The notes: generated by a model not told the origin, from the sequence alone. Shown: positions 35,787-45,808, counted from the first letter of the stretch. The stretch is 64,000 nucleotides of DNA from Liquorilactobacillus aquaticus DSM 21051 (GCF_001436755.1 NZ_AYZD01000015.1:334262-398261), one strand, 5' to 3'. Program-made: numbers and translations.

Positions 35787-36614
35787 TTACTTAACCTTCT
35801 GACAAACTGGACAAAAGTGAGTTCCACGCTGCCCTACAACGATTTTTTCAATAGAAGCGCCACAACGTTCACAGGGCATGCCTTTTTTCCCGTATACATG
35901 CAATTCAAATTGAAACGATCCAAGATGCTGAAAAGCATCCGTATATGTTCTAATAGTAGTTCCACCGGCTCTGATTGCTTTTGCAAGTTCTATAATAATA
36001 TTATCGTGTAGTAGTTTGACCTCTTGTTCATTTAACCGGTATGACGGTGTTTCTGGATGAATACGGCTTAACCATAAGACCTCATCTGCGTAGATGTTAC
36101 CCAATCCAGCTACAAGTGTTTGATCAAGAAGCGCTGTTTTAACAACCTTTTTCTTTTGATTCAGCTTGTGATAAAAAACACTTGTGTCAAAAGCGGCCTT
36201 GGTTGGTTCTGGTCCCAATTTTTTTATTCCTGAAACTTCGAACTTTTGGGATGTTGGTACCAATTCCATTCGTCCGAATTTTCGCACATCATTATAACGC
36301 AACTGTTTTCCACCATGTAGCGAAAAAACAACATGAGTATGTTTTTCTAATGGATCGCTGCTTGATTTCACAAAATACTTTCCCTCCATTCTAAGGTGTG
36401 AAATCAACGAGAGCTCGCCACTAAGATTGAAAATCAAATACTTTCCTCGGCGATCAATGGATAGTATCTTGCGCTCTTTAAGGAGCTGGCAAAAATTTTT
36501 TGGATCACCTTGGATTATCTTAGGATACAAGGCACTAACCTGTTCAATTGTATCCCCCAAAACCATTTTCTCTAGTCCCCGGCGAACTGTTTCAACTTCT
36601 GGTAATTCTGGCAT
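35787..36614 (-). CDS. mutM: formamidopyrimidine-DNA glycosylase MutM
   Basis: MutM removes oxidised purines such as 8-oxoguanine and cuts the abasic site. The 275-residue protein begins MPELPEVETVRRGL, with catalytic Pro2 and Glu3, and has the helix-two-turn-helix region and a C-terminal zinc finger (CERCG and CPVCQ). It follows polA after 14 nt and precedes coaE. Confidence 0.97.
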   Translation of the reverse strand: MPELPEVETVRRGLEKMVLGDTIEQVSALYPKIIQGDPKNFCQLLKERKILSIDRRGKYLIFNLSGELSLISHLRMEGKYFVKSSSDPLEKHTHVVFSLHGGKQLRYNDVRKFGRMELVPTSQKFEVSGIKKLGPEPTKAAFDTSVFYHKLNQKKKVVKTALLDQTLVAGLGNIYADEVLWLSRIHPETPSYRLNEQEVKLLHDNIIIELAKAIRAGGTTIRTYTDAFQHLGSFQFELHVYGKKGMPCERCGASIEKIVVGQRGTHFCPVCQKVK

Positions 36615-36628
36615 TTGTTACACTTCCC

Positions 36629-39304
36629 TTATTTTGCATCGAACCATGTTATTCCATGTGAACTCTCAACTTTGAGTGGTATATCAAGCGATACTGCCGC
36701 ATCCATCACACTTGGGACAACTTTTTCCAAGATAGGAATTTCTGCATTTGGAGATTCAAAAATGAGTTCATCATGAACTTGCAACAACATCCTAGTTTTA
36801 AGTCCCTTTTCTTTGAGCATTTTCTGCATATTAATCATTGCAACCTTTATAATATCGGCTGCACTTCCTTGAATAGGGGTATTCATCGCCGTTCTTTCCG
36901 CAAAAGAACGGACATTATAATTACTGCTGTGAATATCTGGCAAGTAGCGGCGACGTTTGAACAAAGTTTCAACGTATCCCTTCTCACGTGCACTCTCAAC
37001 AATACGCTCCATATATTCCTTGACTCCTGGGAATACTTGAAAATATTTTTCAATGAATTCTTTAGCTTGCTTTCTTGAAATACCAATATTCTGCGCTAAT
37101 CCGTAATCACTGATTCCATAGACAATTCCAAAGTTTACCGCCTTAGCTTGACGACGCATATTACTCGTTACATCCGTTGGTGAATCAAGATCAAAAATAT
37201 TCATAGCCGTATTCGCATGAATGTCTTGTCCTTCTGAAAAGGCAGTTTGCATGTTAGCATCATGTGAGATGTGGGCCAGTACGCGTAATTCGATTTGTGA
37301 ATAATCAGAAGAAAAAATTTGCCATCCCTTCTTCTGCGGTATGAAAGCCTGTCGGATCTTCTTTCCTTCTGGTAAACGAATCGGGATATTTTGCAGATTA
37401 GGATCTACTGAAGAAAGACGTCCAGTCGATGTTAGGGTTTGCGTGTAGCGCGTATGGACTTTACTATCTTTTTTAAAAGTTACTTTCAGCAAACCTTCAA
37501 TATATGTCGATTGTATTTTTGCAATTTGGCGATATTTCAAAATATTGTCAATGATCGGTGCCATCCCACGCAGTTTTTCTAGAACACTGACTGCAGTCGA
37601 ATAGCCTGTTTTTGTTTTCTTTATTACGGGCAGCTTCATTTTTTCAAATAAAATGACGCCTAGTTGCTTAGGTGAATTAAGATTGAATTTCTCTCCAGCT
37701 TCCTGGTAAATCGTTTCTTTGATTTCACTGATTCTTTCTTTGAACTCGCTCCCCATTTCTTCCAATCTATTGGTATCAACCGTTATCCCATCTATTTCCA
37801 TTTCAGCTAGGACAATTGACAAGGGACGTTCAATATTGTAATAAAGTTCTTCTTGGTGGTTACTGGCCAACTTTTGCATCATTGACTTTCTTAATTCTTT
37901 AATTGTTCGAACTTTATTGCACAAATGTCCGAAATATTCTGCATCTTTTTCTGGAATTTTAAGCTTGGCTCCTTTTCCATAGATCTCTTCATCTTCAAGT
38001 ACCTGCGTATAGTTATGCATTTGAGCCAGTTTTCCCAAATCATTGCTATTATCACTTGTATCAAGCAGGTATGAGACCAATAACAAATCAAATCTTACTG
38101 CCGTCAGATGAATTCCGAGGCGATTAAGGCCCACAAAAGTTCTTTTTCCATCAAACACATCAACGGAACAGTTTTCATTCTCTAAAAATTTGCGCAGTTT
38201 TGAATTTTTTAAAAGTTTTGTATCTCTAGCAACATAATATTTAGTTCCAATATTCAAAGCAAAACCGACTAGAGGTGCATTATGATAATTTTCACCAAGT
38301 ATTTCTAGGTAAAAAGAAATTTCTTCATCCTCATTAAGATCAATTTGATCCAACTTTTTTTGTGATAAAGCAATGAAATCAACATTTTCGATGACTTTGC
38401 GTGAAGTATCATTTTGACTGTCTGTTTTCATTTTTTCCAAGAAGCGTTTAAAATCCATTTCTTGGAAAAACTCCACAAGCTCCTTCTCATCTATTCCTGT
38501 CCATGCAATATCATCAAGGCCCACTTCAAGTGGTATATCACACCTGATACGAGCAAGATCTTTACACATAAAGGCCTTCTCTTTGTCTTCGATCAAGTGC
38601 TCCTTCATTTTAGATTTTTTTATATCGTCAATATTTGCATAAATACCCTCAATTGATTCAAATTGTTTTAACAGTTTAACCGCTGTTTTTTCCCCAATCT
38701 TAGCAACCCCTGGATAGTTATCTGAATTATCCCCAACTAATCCTTTCATGTCTACAATTTGACTAGGTGTCAAACCATATTTTTCTTCAACATGATCCGG
38801 TGTATAATTTTCAACTTCCGTTACACCTTTTTGTGTTACTGCAACAGTTGTTTGACTAGTCGCTAACTGTGTCAAATCACGGTCTCCTGTGACTATTGTT
38901 GTCTCAAATCCCTTTTTTTCACCTTGTTGTGCAAGCGTTCCAATAATATCATCTGCTTCATAATTTTGGAGTTCGTAATGTTTCATGCCATAAGCATCCA
39001 ACATTTTTTTTACATAAGGAAATTGCTCAGAGAGCTCTGTTGGAGTTTTTGAACGTCCACCTTTATAATCAGAATACTTACCATTGCGAAATGTTTTCTT
39101 GCCCGCATCAAAAGCAACCAAAACATGCGTTGGATTAACGTTTTCAATGATGTTATCTAACATGGTTTTGAAACCATAAATTGCATTTGTATGCAGTCCA
39201 TTATGATTAACAAAACGCTCCAACGATTGATGTAAAGCAAAGAAAGCCCTAAATGCTACACTATTTCCATCAATTAACAATAATTTTTTTTTATCTTCCA
39301 CCAC
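36629..39304 (-). CDS. polA: DNA polymerase I
   Basis: PolA handles Okazaki-fragment maturation and repair. The 891-residue protein has an N-terminal 5'-3' exonuclease domain (LIDGNSVAFRAFF, YEADDIIGTLA, KGLVGDNSDNYPGV), a middle 3'-5' exonuclease-like domain that seems degenerate, and a polymerase domain with SSDYSQIELRVLAHIS, RRQAKAVNFGIVYG and LLQVHDELIFE. Translation starts at one of two consecutive GTG codons behind AAAGGAG. It heads the polA-mutM-coaE-nrdR-dnaB-dnaI series. Confidence 0.98.
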   Translation of the reverse strand: MVEDKKKLLLIDGNSVAFRAFFALHQSLERFVNHNGLHTNAIYGFKTMLDNIIENVNPTHVLVAFDAGKKTFRNGKYSDYKGGRSKTPTELSEQFPYVKKMLDAYGMKHYELQNYEADDIIGTLAQQGEKKGFETTIVTGDRDLTQLATSQTTVAVTQKGVTEVENYTPDHVEEKYGLTPSQIVDMKGLVGDNSDNYPGVAKIGEKTAVKLLKQFESIEGIYANIDDIKKSKMKEHLIEDKEKAFMCKDLARIRCDIPLEVGLDDIAWTGIDEKELVEFFQEMDFKRFLEKMKTDSQNDTSRKVIENVDFIALSQKKLDQIDLNEDEEISFYLEILGENYHNAPLVGFALNIGTKYYVARDTKLLKNSKLRKFLENENCSVDVFDGKRTFVGLNRLGIHLTAVRFDLLLVSYLLDTSDNSNDLGKLAQMHNYTQVLEDEEIYGKGAKLKIPEKDAEYFGHLCNKVRTIKELRKSMMQKLASNHQEELYYNIERPLSIVLAEMEIDGITVDTNRLEEMGSEFKERISEIKETIYQEAGEKFNLNSPKQLGVILFEKMKLPVIKKTKTGYSTAVSVLEKLRGMAPIIDNILKYRQIAKIQSTYIEGLLKVTFKKDSKVHTRYTQTLTSTGRLSSVDPNLQNIPIRLPEGKKIRQAFIPQKKGWQIFSSDYSQIELRVLAHISHDANMQTAFSEGQDIHANTAMNIFDLDSPTDVTSNMRRQAKAVNFGIVYGISDYGLAQNIGISRKQAKEFIEKYFQVFPGVKEYMERIVESAREKGYVETLFKRRRYLPDIHSSNYNVRSFAERTAMNTPIQGSAADIIKVAMINMQKMLKEKGLKTRMLLQVHDELIFESPNAEIPILEKVVPSVMDAAVSLDIPLKVESSHGITWFDAK

Positions 39305-39392
39305 TTAAAACTCCTTTAAATAGACTATCTTCATTACCTGCAAATTATCGTCACAATCGTAAATCCTTACTGTTTTCTTTTTCAAATAAATA

Positions 39393-39427
39393 AGGCTAGG
39401 GCAAAATACTAACACGCCCTAGCCTCC
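39393..39427 (-). terminator. intrinsic terminator after the BI-1 family gene
   Basis: AGGCTAGGGC and GCCCTAGCCT form a ten-pair stem on the minus strand, followed by TTATTTATTTG. The T run is interrupted but the stem is strong. Confidence 0.7.
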
Positions 39428-39442
39428 TTAGCTTTTTTAAAT

Positions 39443-40147
39443 CTAATTTTTACCATTAAAACCTGTGAAAATATTCAGCAAACTGATAAACAAATTGACA
39501 AAATCAAGATAGAGCTGCAGAGCTCCCATCAGAGCCAAACTGTTAGTGTTGACTTGCCCAGCGGTCTGATGATAAAGAAGTTTAAACTTTTGTGCATCCC
39601 AAGCGATTAAAGCAGTAAAGATAATCACTCCTACGAAGGAAAATACAAAAGCAATCATAGAGCTTTGGAGAAAAATATTAATAACTGAAACAACAATCAA
39701 TCCGATCAATGCTGCCAAAGCCTGAGTTCCAATACGTGACAAATCACGTTTTGTAATCGTTCCGATAATGGCTAGGACGACAAAAACAGCTGCGGCAGAA
39801 ACAAAGGCCATTGTTACATCTTGATAAGCATAAGCCGTTAGGATTATCCCAAAAAACAAGCCTTCAATTACGGAAAACAATACCAACCCCGCTCCAGAAG
39901 CAAGCGGCGAACGATCAGCCTTAAATGACATTCCGATTGCAATACCAAATTGAGCTGCAATCAAGAGCCACATCATGTAACGATTTTGAGCCATAAAACT
40001 CATTGTTTGCTGATAATAAACGTTCGAAACAAGATACGCCACTACCGCAGATATACCAACAGCGCCAGCCATAAAACTATACATTTTTGTTAAAAAACTG
40101 TTTAATCCTTCACGACTTGAATTTACTATTTGTTGTTCATTGTTCAT
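39443..40147 (-). CDS. Bax inhibitor-1 (YccA/YetJ) family membrane protein
   Basis: This 234-residue protein has seven hydrophobic helices and the BI-1 family pattern, including a central GFALGLMSFKADRS-like loop (here GMSFKADRSP) and the C-terminal motif ALQLYLDFVNLFISLLNIF. Bacterial members such as YetJ form pH-sensitive calcium channels; the role here is inferred from the family only. Its ATG overlaps the stop codon of the preceding MaoC-like gene by one base, so the two are coupled. Confidence 0.9.
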   Translation of the reverse strand: MNNEQQIVNSSREGLNSFLTKMYSFMAGAVGISAVVAYLVSNVYYQQTMSFMAQNRYMMWLLIAAQFGIAIGMSFKADRSPLASGAGLVLFSVIEGLFFGIILTAYAYQDVTMAFVSAAAVFVVLAIIGTITKRDLSRIGTQALAALIGLIVVSVINIFLQSSMIAFVFSFVGVIIFTALIAWDAQKFKLLYHQTAGQVNTNSLALMGALQLYLDFVNLFISLLNIFTGFNGKN

Positions 40148-40629
40148 TAAGCATTCACCTCTTCAATATTTATACCATTGAGCGAAACTGACCTTTTTTT
40201 CGGAGGTTTTACCATCACTATGGCATCCACAATACGCTCATCTTCGTTTTTAGTCCCAGTAATGGAAAGCGTAACTACTTCCTTCATCATATCGACCTTA
40301 ATAACCTCAAAATTTAGTGTTACATTTTCATCATGGTAAACAGGTAGCATAAAGTTGACAGATAAATTGACAACTTCACTCCCAGGGCCTGGCAAAAGTT
40401 TGGAAATAGAACTAGTAATGATACCGGTTAATAATACAGGAGGTACAACCGGCCCTTTGTAACCGATCTCTTTTGCGTACTCATGTTGAATATACAAAGG
40501 ATTATTATCATTCGTCATTCCCAAATAAAGTAATATGTCTCGATCTGAAAGGCTCTCATTGACTGTAAGAGAATCCCCCTCCACTATTTCATCAATCGTT
40601 TTACCCTTTCTATGCGAATCTTCTGACAT
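40147..40629 (-). CDS. MaoC-like hot-dog fold hydratase
   Basis: This 160-residue protein has the hot-dog fold pattern of MaoC/R-specific hydratases: SDRDILLYLGMTNDNNPLY followed by GYKGPVVPPVLLTGIIT. The active-site D-x-x-x-H pair is altered: Asp-Asn-Asn-Pro is present, but the usual His after the first Pro is absent (NPLY in place of NPLH). The product may therefore act on an unusual substrate, or bind only. The ATG of MSEDSHRK is nine nt behind GGAGGTG. A strong promoter precedes it, and it overlaps the BI-1 gene. Confidence 0.8.
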   Translation of the reverse strand: MSEDSHRKGKTIDEIVEGDSLTVNESLSDRDILLYLGMTNDNNPLYIQHEYAKEIGYKGPVVPPVLLTGIITSSISKLLPGPGSEVVNLSVNFMLPVYHDENVTLNFEVIKVDMMKEVVTLSITGTKNEDERIVDAIVMVKPPKKRSVSLNGINIEEVNA

Positions 40630-40661
40630 AGATTGCGCCACCTCCATATAGTCTTGTCTAT

Positions 40662-40690
40662 ATATTAGCATATCATTTTCACGTGCTCAA
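40662..40690 (-). promoter_or_regulatory. promoter of the MaoC-like/BI-1 pair
   Basis: TTGAGC, a 17-nt spacer and TAATAT, with TGC before the -10 box (extended -10), lie 33 nt before the start codon. Confidence 0.7.
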
Positions 40691-40704
40691 TGTATATGTG
40701 CCAA

Positions 40705-40826
40705 ATAAAAAACGAGCAGAGTGAAAAACTAAATCGAAGTACTGTTCAGGCAAAGTCCCATCTTTAAATTTGATGTTAAAAATACCTACACACCATCGCT
40801 TATATTAGCATTATCGCTGCTCGTTT
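40705..40826 (-). other. long structured element between murC and the MaoC-like gene
   Basis: A perfect 10-bp outer stem (AAACGAGCAG at the far end, CTGCTCGTTT at the near end) encloses about 97 nt and is followed on the minus strand by T6. It could be the murC terminator with an unusually long loop, a 3' untranslated region or a stable RNA. An inner hairpin CATC/GATG is possible. No known family is recognised. Confidence 0.5.
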
Positions 40827-40832
40827 GATTAT

Positions 40833-42158
40833 TTAATTGTTTTTATAGCTTAAGTTGCTCAACAATTTCTCATATGCATACTCATACTTCTGAATATCAC
40901 CCGCGCCCATAAAGATAACAACTGCATCATGAAAATCCAGCAAGGGCGACATATTGTCCAACTTCAGAACTGAACCACCCTTAGTAATTTTATTTCCTAA
41001 ATCGGCACTAGACACATTTCCACCATGTTCACGAATCGAACTGAATATATCTGTCAAGAAGACTTGGTCAGCCATATTCAAACTAGCTGCAAAATCATCC
41101 ATCAAGGCAATTGTTCGACTGAATGTATGTGGTTGGAAAACCGCAATAATCTTCTTTTTCGGGTATTTTTGGCGTGCGGCATCAAGGGTTGCTTTAATTT
41201 CCGAAGGATGATGCGCATAGTCATCAATAATAGTTACGTCTGCGACATACTTTTCTGTGAAGCGACGTTTTACACCTTTAAAACTCAACAACTCATGCTT
41301 TATTTCCTCTTGATCAACTTTTTCAAAGTACGAAACAGCTATCACCGCTAAACTATTCAAGACATTGTGCTCACCGAACAATGGGATTTGATAATTTCCT
41401 AAGAACACATCATGTCGATATACATCGAAGGAAGATCCCTTCGTCGTACGTTTGATATTAGTAGCTCTAAACTCATCATTTTCCTCAGTTCCATAGTAAT
41501 GAATTGGAACTTCTGATTTTAGTTTACGAAGATTCTTGTCTTCTCCCCAGGCAAAAATTCCTTTTTTGGTTTGTGAGGCAAGCGTTGAAAATGCTGCGCA
41601 AACATCCTCAATCCCAGTAAAGTAATCAGGATGATCAAAATCAATATTTGTCATAATTACATAGTCCGGGTGGTACGCCACAAAATGTCGCCGATACTCA
41701 TCAGCTTCAAAAACAAAGAAACGTGCGTTAGGTACCCCTTTGCCTGAACCATCGCCCACAAGATAACTTGTTGGAGATACACCACCTAAAACATGCGCCA
41801 AAAGTCCAGTGGTACTTGTCTTACCGTGAGCACCCGCCACTCCAATACTTGTCGTCTTCTGTATCAATTTTTCTAAAAAATCTGGGTAACGAATTACCTC
41901 TAATCCCATTTTACGGGCTTTTTTTATTTCTTTTTGATTGTCATCAAAGGCATTTCCTGCCACAATCGTCAAACCTTCATGAATATTATTTTCATCAAAA
42001 GGTAATATTTTTATTCCAGCTAACTCTAATCCGCGTTGTGTAAAAGTGTATTTCTCTATGTCAGAACCAGTAACTTTCAGCCCTTGGTCATGCAGGAGCA
42101 ACGCCAAAGAACTCATTCCTGTACCTTTGATCCCAACAAAATAGTAAGTGGTGTCCAT
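40833..42158 (-). CDS. murC: UDP-N-acetylmuramate-L-alanine ligase
   Basis: MurC adds L-alanine to UDP-MurNAc in cytosolic peptidoglycan synthesis. The 441-residue protein shows the MurC motif [14 protein letters not shown], the ATP-binding [10 protein letters not shown], the motif [10 protein letters not shown], and [10 protein letters not shown] in the C-terminal domain. The start MDTTYYF is behind AGAGGA; longer frames upstream lack a site. It follows sftA in the conserved ytpR-sftA-murC order. Confidence 0.96.
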   Translation of the reverse strand: MDTTYYFVGIKGTGMSSLALLLHDQGLKVTGSDIEKYTFTQRGLELAGIKILPFDENNIHEGLTIVAGNAFDDNQKEIKKARKMGLEVIRYPDFLEKLIQKTTSIGVAGAHGKTSTTGLLAHVLGGVSPTSYLVGDGSGKGVPNARFFVFEADEYRRHFVAYHPDYVIMTNIDFDHPDYFTGIEDVCAAFSTLASQTKKGIFAWGEDKNLRKLKSEVPIHYYGTEENDEFRATNIKRTTKGSSFDVYRHDVFLGNYQIPLFGEHNVLNSLAVIAVSYFEKVDQEEIKHELLSFKGVKRRFTEKYVADVTIIDDYAHHPSEIKATLDAARQKYPKKKIIAVFQPHTFSRTIALMDDFAASLNMADQVFLTDIFSSIREHGGNVSSADLGNKITKGGSVLKLDNMSPLLDFHDAVVIFMGAGDIQKYEYAYEKLLSNLSYKNN

Positions 42159-42245
42159 TATAATTATCCTCTTTTCTATCATCGCAATCATTGCATATTT
42201 TACCATAAATAGACAGCATTTGTTTTAAAACCTTGAACATCTTAT

Positions 42246-44549
42246 TTAATCTTTTAACTTATCCAAACCAGCTTGTGTTAAAAAAACATCACGCGGTTTT
42301 GAACCTCTTGCAGGTGAAATATATTGCTTTTGCTCAAGATCATCAATGATATTGGCAGCACGATTATAGCCAATTGAAAAGACCCTTTGCAATTTCGATG
42401 TTGAAATATTTTCTTCATTCACAATGTAATCTAATACACGTGGAAGAAGTTCATCTTCTTGATCATTACGTTCTATCTTCTTTTTAAGACTTGCCGGATC
42501 AAATGCATATTTTGGGCTCCCTTGAGTACGTACAAAATCACTAATTTGATCGACTTCATTTTCTACAAATGTTCCTTGTATTCGCGTCGGCTGGCTTTCA
42601 CCATTACCTAGGTAGAGCATATCCCCACGACCTAAAAGTCGTTCGGCCCCGGAACAATCTAAGATGGTTCTGGAATCCACTTGACTCGAAACCATAAATG
42701 CTATTCGCGTGGGAATATTGTTCTTTATCGTTCCTGTTATCACATCAACACTTGGTCGCTGTGTCGCAATAATCAGGTGGATGCCTGCCGCCCGAGCCTT
42801 TTGTGTGATCCTTGCAATATAATCTTGAACTTCTGACGATGCAGCCATCATCAAATCCGCCAACTCGTCGATTATAATCACAATATACGGCATTTTTAAT
42901 CCGTAGTCACCATGCTTTTCAGCCTTTGAATTATAGCCCTCAATATTTCTTGCACCACCTGCTGCAAGACGTTGGTAGCGCTCTTCCATTTCTTCTACGG
43001 CCCACTTCAATGCCGCTGCCGCAGCTGCAGGATCAGAAATTACAGGTGATAATAAATGCGGAATTTCATGGTATGGGGCCAATTCAACTGCCTTAGGATC
43101 AATCAGTAGTAATTTTACCTGGGCAGGTGTAGCTTTGTATAACAATGAAACTAAGATACTATTAATGAAAACTGATTTTCCTGAACCAGTTGCTCCAGCT
43201 ATTAATCCGTGCGGCATTTTTCGGAGATCCGTAACTTTGGGTCTTCCAAACAAGTCGACTCCCAAAGCAACTGTAAGTGGGGATGTTTTCTTAACAAATA
43301 GGTCCGAGGTCAAAACCTCTGACAACATGACCGGTCGAGAATGCAGGTTAGGGATCTCAACACCAACACTACTTTTCCCAGGAATCGGAGCCTCAATCCG
43401 AATATCCTGAGCAGCAAGTGCAAGTTTCAAATCATCACTTAAATTAGTTATTTTATTGACCTTGACTCCCCTGCCTAAAACAATTTCAAATTGAGTTACT
43501 GCTGGGCCAATTGTCCAATCCTTTACACTCGCCTTCACATTGAACGACTTTAAGGTTTCATTCAAAACATCGATTTGGGAAAGCACCCATTCATCCATTG
43601 ATTCATCTTCATTTTTTATTGGAGCTGGTAGCAATGAAACTGGAGGATATTGATACTCTTCATTTACACTTTGAGCTGGGCAGCCTTCCATCTCTCTATC
43701 CGACTTAAGCAGAGTTTTTTCTTCTGTCTCGTTTTCATTACCTTCATAAAGTTCGTTCTTTTTCGGGACAATGATTTTATCAGATTGCGGTCCAATCTTT
43801 TTTTCGTCATTGTCAATTTTCACATCTGTGACTGTCTGCGCTAAAACAAGCTCACGTTCGATGCCTTTCTCTTCAACATCAGTATCATTCACCTCATTTT
43901 TGCCAACCGTCGGCAAAAAGAAATTATTGTTATTATTTGTGGATACTGTTTTTTTATCGCTTTTATCAATTGATATATCAACATGTTCAGCAATACTTTG
44001 TTCATTTTGACTATTATTTAAAATCTTTGCTTCTTTATTTTCAACCAAACTGTCTTTCTTTTTCAGTAGCTTTTCGTCTTGTTCTTCAGTTTCTGATTCA
44101 TCAGCTACATTCCCAAATACAGCTTGATTCATGTCCGCATTTGTAACACTCTTTGCTTCTACTTCAACATGCTGCTCTGGTTCTGGTATAACTTTTTGCG
44201 CAGTATTTTCATCTTCGAGGATGATTACGTTGTTCTTATGATATTCACCTTCTCCTCCGAAAAGAAGAAAGGATTCTCTTTCCTTCTTTAGCTGCACAAA
44301 AAGATGATCATACTTTGCCTGTTCACTAGCAAATTTTTGCAGTTTTAAAATAGGCGGAGGAACATATGTTGGCCGAAAAGCATGTCCGCTAACCTTCCGA
44401 TCCTGTTTAAATTGATTGATCTTTGTCTTGTGCTGTTCTTTATTCCTATTTTTATGAATCTGCTCTTGCATACTTCTTTCAATATGCTTTTTATCTTTTC
44501 CCTCAGCTTTTTGCATACGATAAAAAGCCGGGCCATCGTAATGTTGCAT
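42246..44549 (-). CDS. sftA: FtsK/SpoIIIE-family soluble DNA translocase (SftA/YtpT)
   Basis: SftA moves chromosomal DNA away from the closing septum. The 767-residue protein lacks N-terminal membrane helices, which separates it from SpoIIIE-type FtsK. Residues 1-300 are charged and mostly low-complexity (acidic and Asn-rich). The motor has an alpha domain (about 320-440), Walker A GATGSGKS at 452-459, Walker B VIIIDELADLM, and a C-terminal winged-helix gamma domain with RVFSIGYNRAANIIDDLE. The genome position next to ytpR and murC matches Bacillus ytpT. The variable N-terminus may direct septal recruitment. Confidence 0.93.
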   Translation of the reverse strand: MQHYDGPAFYRMQKAEGKDKKHIERSMQEQIHKNRNKEQHKTKINQFKQDRKVSGHAFRPTYVPPPILKLQKFASEQAKYDHLFVQLKKERESFLLFGGEGEYHKNNVIILEDENTAQKVIPEPEQHVEVEAKSVTNADMNQAVFGNVADESETEEQDEKLLKKKDSLVENKEAKILNNSQNEQSIAEHVDISIDKSDKKTVSTNNNNNFFLPTVGKNEVNDTDVEEKGIERELVLAQTVTDVKIDNDEKKIGPQSDKIIVPKKNELYEGNENETEEKTLLKSDREMEGCPAQSVNEEYQYPPVSLLPAPIKNEDESMDEWVLSQIDVLNETLKSFNVKASVKDWTIGPAVTQFEIVLGRGVKVNKITNLSDDLKLALAAQDIRIEAPIPGKSSVGVEIPNLHSRPVMLSEVLTSDLFVKKTSPLTVALGVDLFGRPKVTDLRKMPHGLIAGATGSGKSVFINSILVSLLYKATPAQVKLLLIDPKAVELAPYHEIPHLLSPVISDPAAAAAALKWAVEEMEERYQRLAAGGARNIEGYNSKAEKHGDYGLKMPYIVIIIDELADLMMAASSEVQDYIARITQKARAAGIHLIIATQRPSVDVITGTIKNNIPTRIAFMVSSQVDSRTILDCSGAERLLGRGDMLYLGNGESQPTRIQGTFVENEVDQISDFVRTQGSPKYAFDPASLKKKIERNDQEDELLPRVLDYIVNEENISTSKLQRVFSIGYNRAANIIDDLEQKQYISPARGSKPRDVFLTQAGLDKLKD

Positions 44550-44574
44550 CGCTTCTCATCCTAACACTAAAAAT

Positions 44575-44613
44575 TGGGCTAGTATCAATGTTATTTACCA
44601 TCTCTACTAGCCC
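44575..44613 (-). terminator. intrinsic terminator after ytpR
   Basis: GGGCTAGTA and TACTAGCCC pair across a 20-nt loop, followed on the minus strand by AATTTTTAG. It lies between ytpR and sftA, so the two may be expressed separately in spite of conserved order. Confidence 0.65.
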
Positions 44614-44669
44614 ATTCTATCATAGAAAAGTCATTCTATCTTTTGAGTTGAAAAAATCACATCAGTTCT

Positions 44670-45284
44670 TTAAAAAACAAATTCTTTGCCTGTAGGATAT
44701 TTTTCATGCGAAAGCACTAAAATACCTTTTTTTTGAGGTGCATTTGGAAGATTTAATTCTCTCGCAGAACAAATCATGCCTTCACTTTGAACACCGCGCA
44801 GCTTTCCTGGCCAAATAATTTCTCCATTCGGCATCATTGCCCCAACTTTAGCAACAACAACAGTCTGACCCTGAGCAATATTTGGCGCTCCACAAACAAT
44901 CTGCAATACTTCTCCATTATCAATCCTTGTTTTGGTTACGTGAAGATGATCCGAATCTGGATGTTCCTTCAGTTCTTCAACAAACCCAACAACAAATTTT
45001 GGCTTGTTATCAGCTACCAACTTATCTTCAAACCCAGTTTCAGCCAATATTTTATTAAGATCAGCCAGTTGATCATCATTCAATTTAACTTGTCCCTGTC
45101 CGTTCAAAGAACCAATAATATCAGAAACATTAAAAAAATTGTAACCTAGTAAATTACCGGTCTCAGCATCTCTGATGCGAACGATATTATTTTTTATGTC
45201 TACTTTTTGTTGCAGTGTGTCTGCATGCGTGATTGTGATCAATATATCTCCCAAATTACTAGGATTGTAACTAGCAATCAACAT
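44670..45284 (-). CDS. ytpR: YtpR family tRNA-binding-domain protein
   Basis: This 204-residue protein has an N-terminal DUF4479-like region and a C-terminal EMAP-II/OB-fold tRNA-binding domain with VGFVEELKEHPDSDHLHVTKT and VCGAPNIAQGQTVVVAKVG. It resembles the N-terminal part of bacterial PheT but stands alone. The function is not known. The start has AGGAG upstream. It lies between the thioredoxin gene and sftA, as in Bacillus. Confidence 0.9.
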   Translation of the reverse strand: MLIASYNPSNLGDILITITHADTLQQKVDIKNNIVRIRDAETGNLLGYNFFNVSDIIGSLNGQGQVKLNDDQLADLNKILAETGFEDKLVADNKPKFVVGFVEELKEHPDSDHLHVTKTRIDNGEVLQIVCGAPNIAQGQTVVVAKVGAMMPNGEIIWPGKLRGVQSEGMICSARELNLPNAPQKKGILVLSHEKYPTGKEFVF

Positions 45285-45487
45285 TAAATCTAATTCTCCT
45301 TTTTTCGCAACAGAGTCGCATTTAAACTTTTTCTTATACCACTCAACCCAACTCTGTGCTTTTCAAATATGTTTTTAACAAACCCGAATTACTACAACAG
45401 AAATCTGCTTTTTAATATCAGCTTAATACAGCTAATATTTTTGTTTTTTTGAGATATACTTCATATTGAAAAAACTCACCAAAGTAA

Positions 45488-45808
45488 TTATACTGCTTGA
45501 TCTAAGAAACGCTCTACCTCTTCTTTTGTTTTCCGATCTTTGTTAACAAAACGTGCAATTTCCTTACCATTACGATATACCACAAAACTGGGAATCCCCA
45601 TAATACCTAATTCTTGACATAAAGAAATGTTCTCATCCCGATCGACCTGAATAAAAGTTGATTCAGTATATTTTTCTTCAATTTGCGGCATTGCCGGCTT
45701 GATAAAACGACAATCAGGGCACCAATCGGCTGTAAAAAAAAGCACGTAAGTACCTGAACTCAATTTTTTTTCCAAATCAATAGCATTTATTTTTTCTAGA
45801 ATTTTCAT
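45488..45808 (-). CDS. ytpP: thioredoxin family protein (YtpP-like)
   Basis: This 106-residue thioredoxin-fold protein has the redox motif CPDC in FTADWCPDCRFIKP, a cis-Pro loop GIPSFVVY and an ending GKEIARFVNKD. The CPDC motif differs from the CGPC of general thioredoxins. It is positioned like Bacillus ytpP, where a partner in bacillithiol biology has been proposed; that is not shown for this organism. ATG start behind GGAGG. Confidence 0.85.
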   Translation of the reverse strand: MKILEKINAIDLEKKLSSGTYVLFFTADWCPDCRFIKPAMPQIEEKYTESTFIQVDRDENISLCQELGIMGIPSFVVYRNGKEIARFVNKDRKTKEEVERFLDQAV

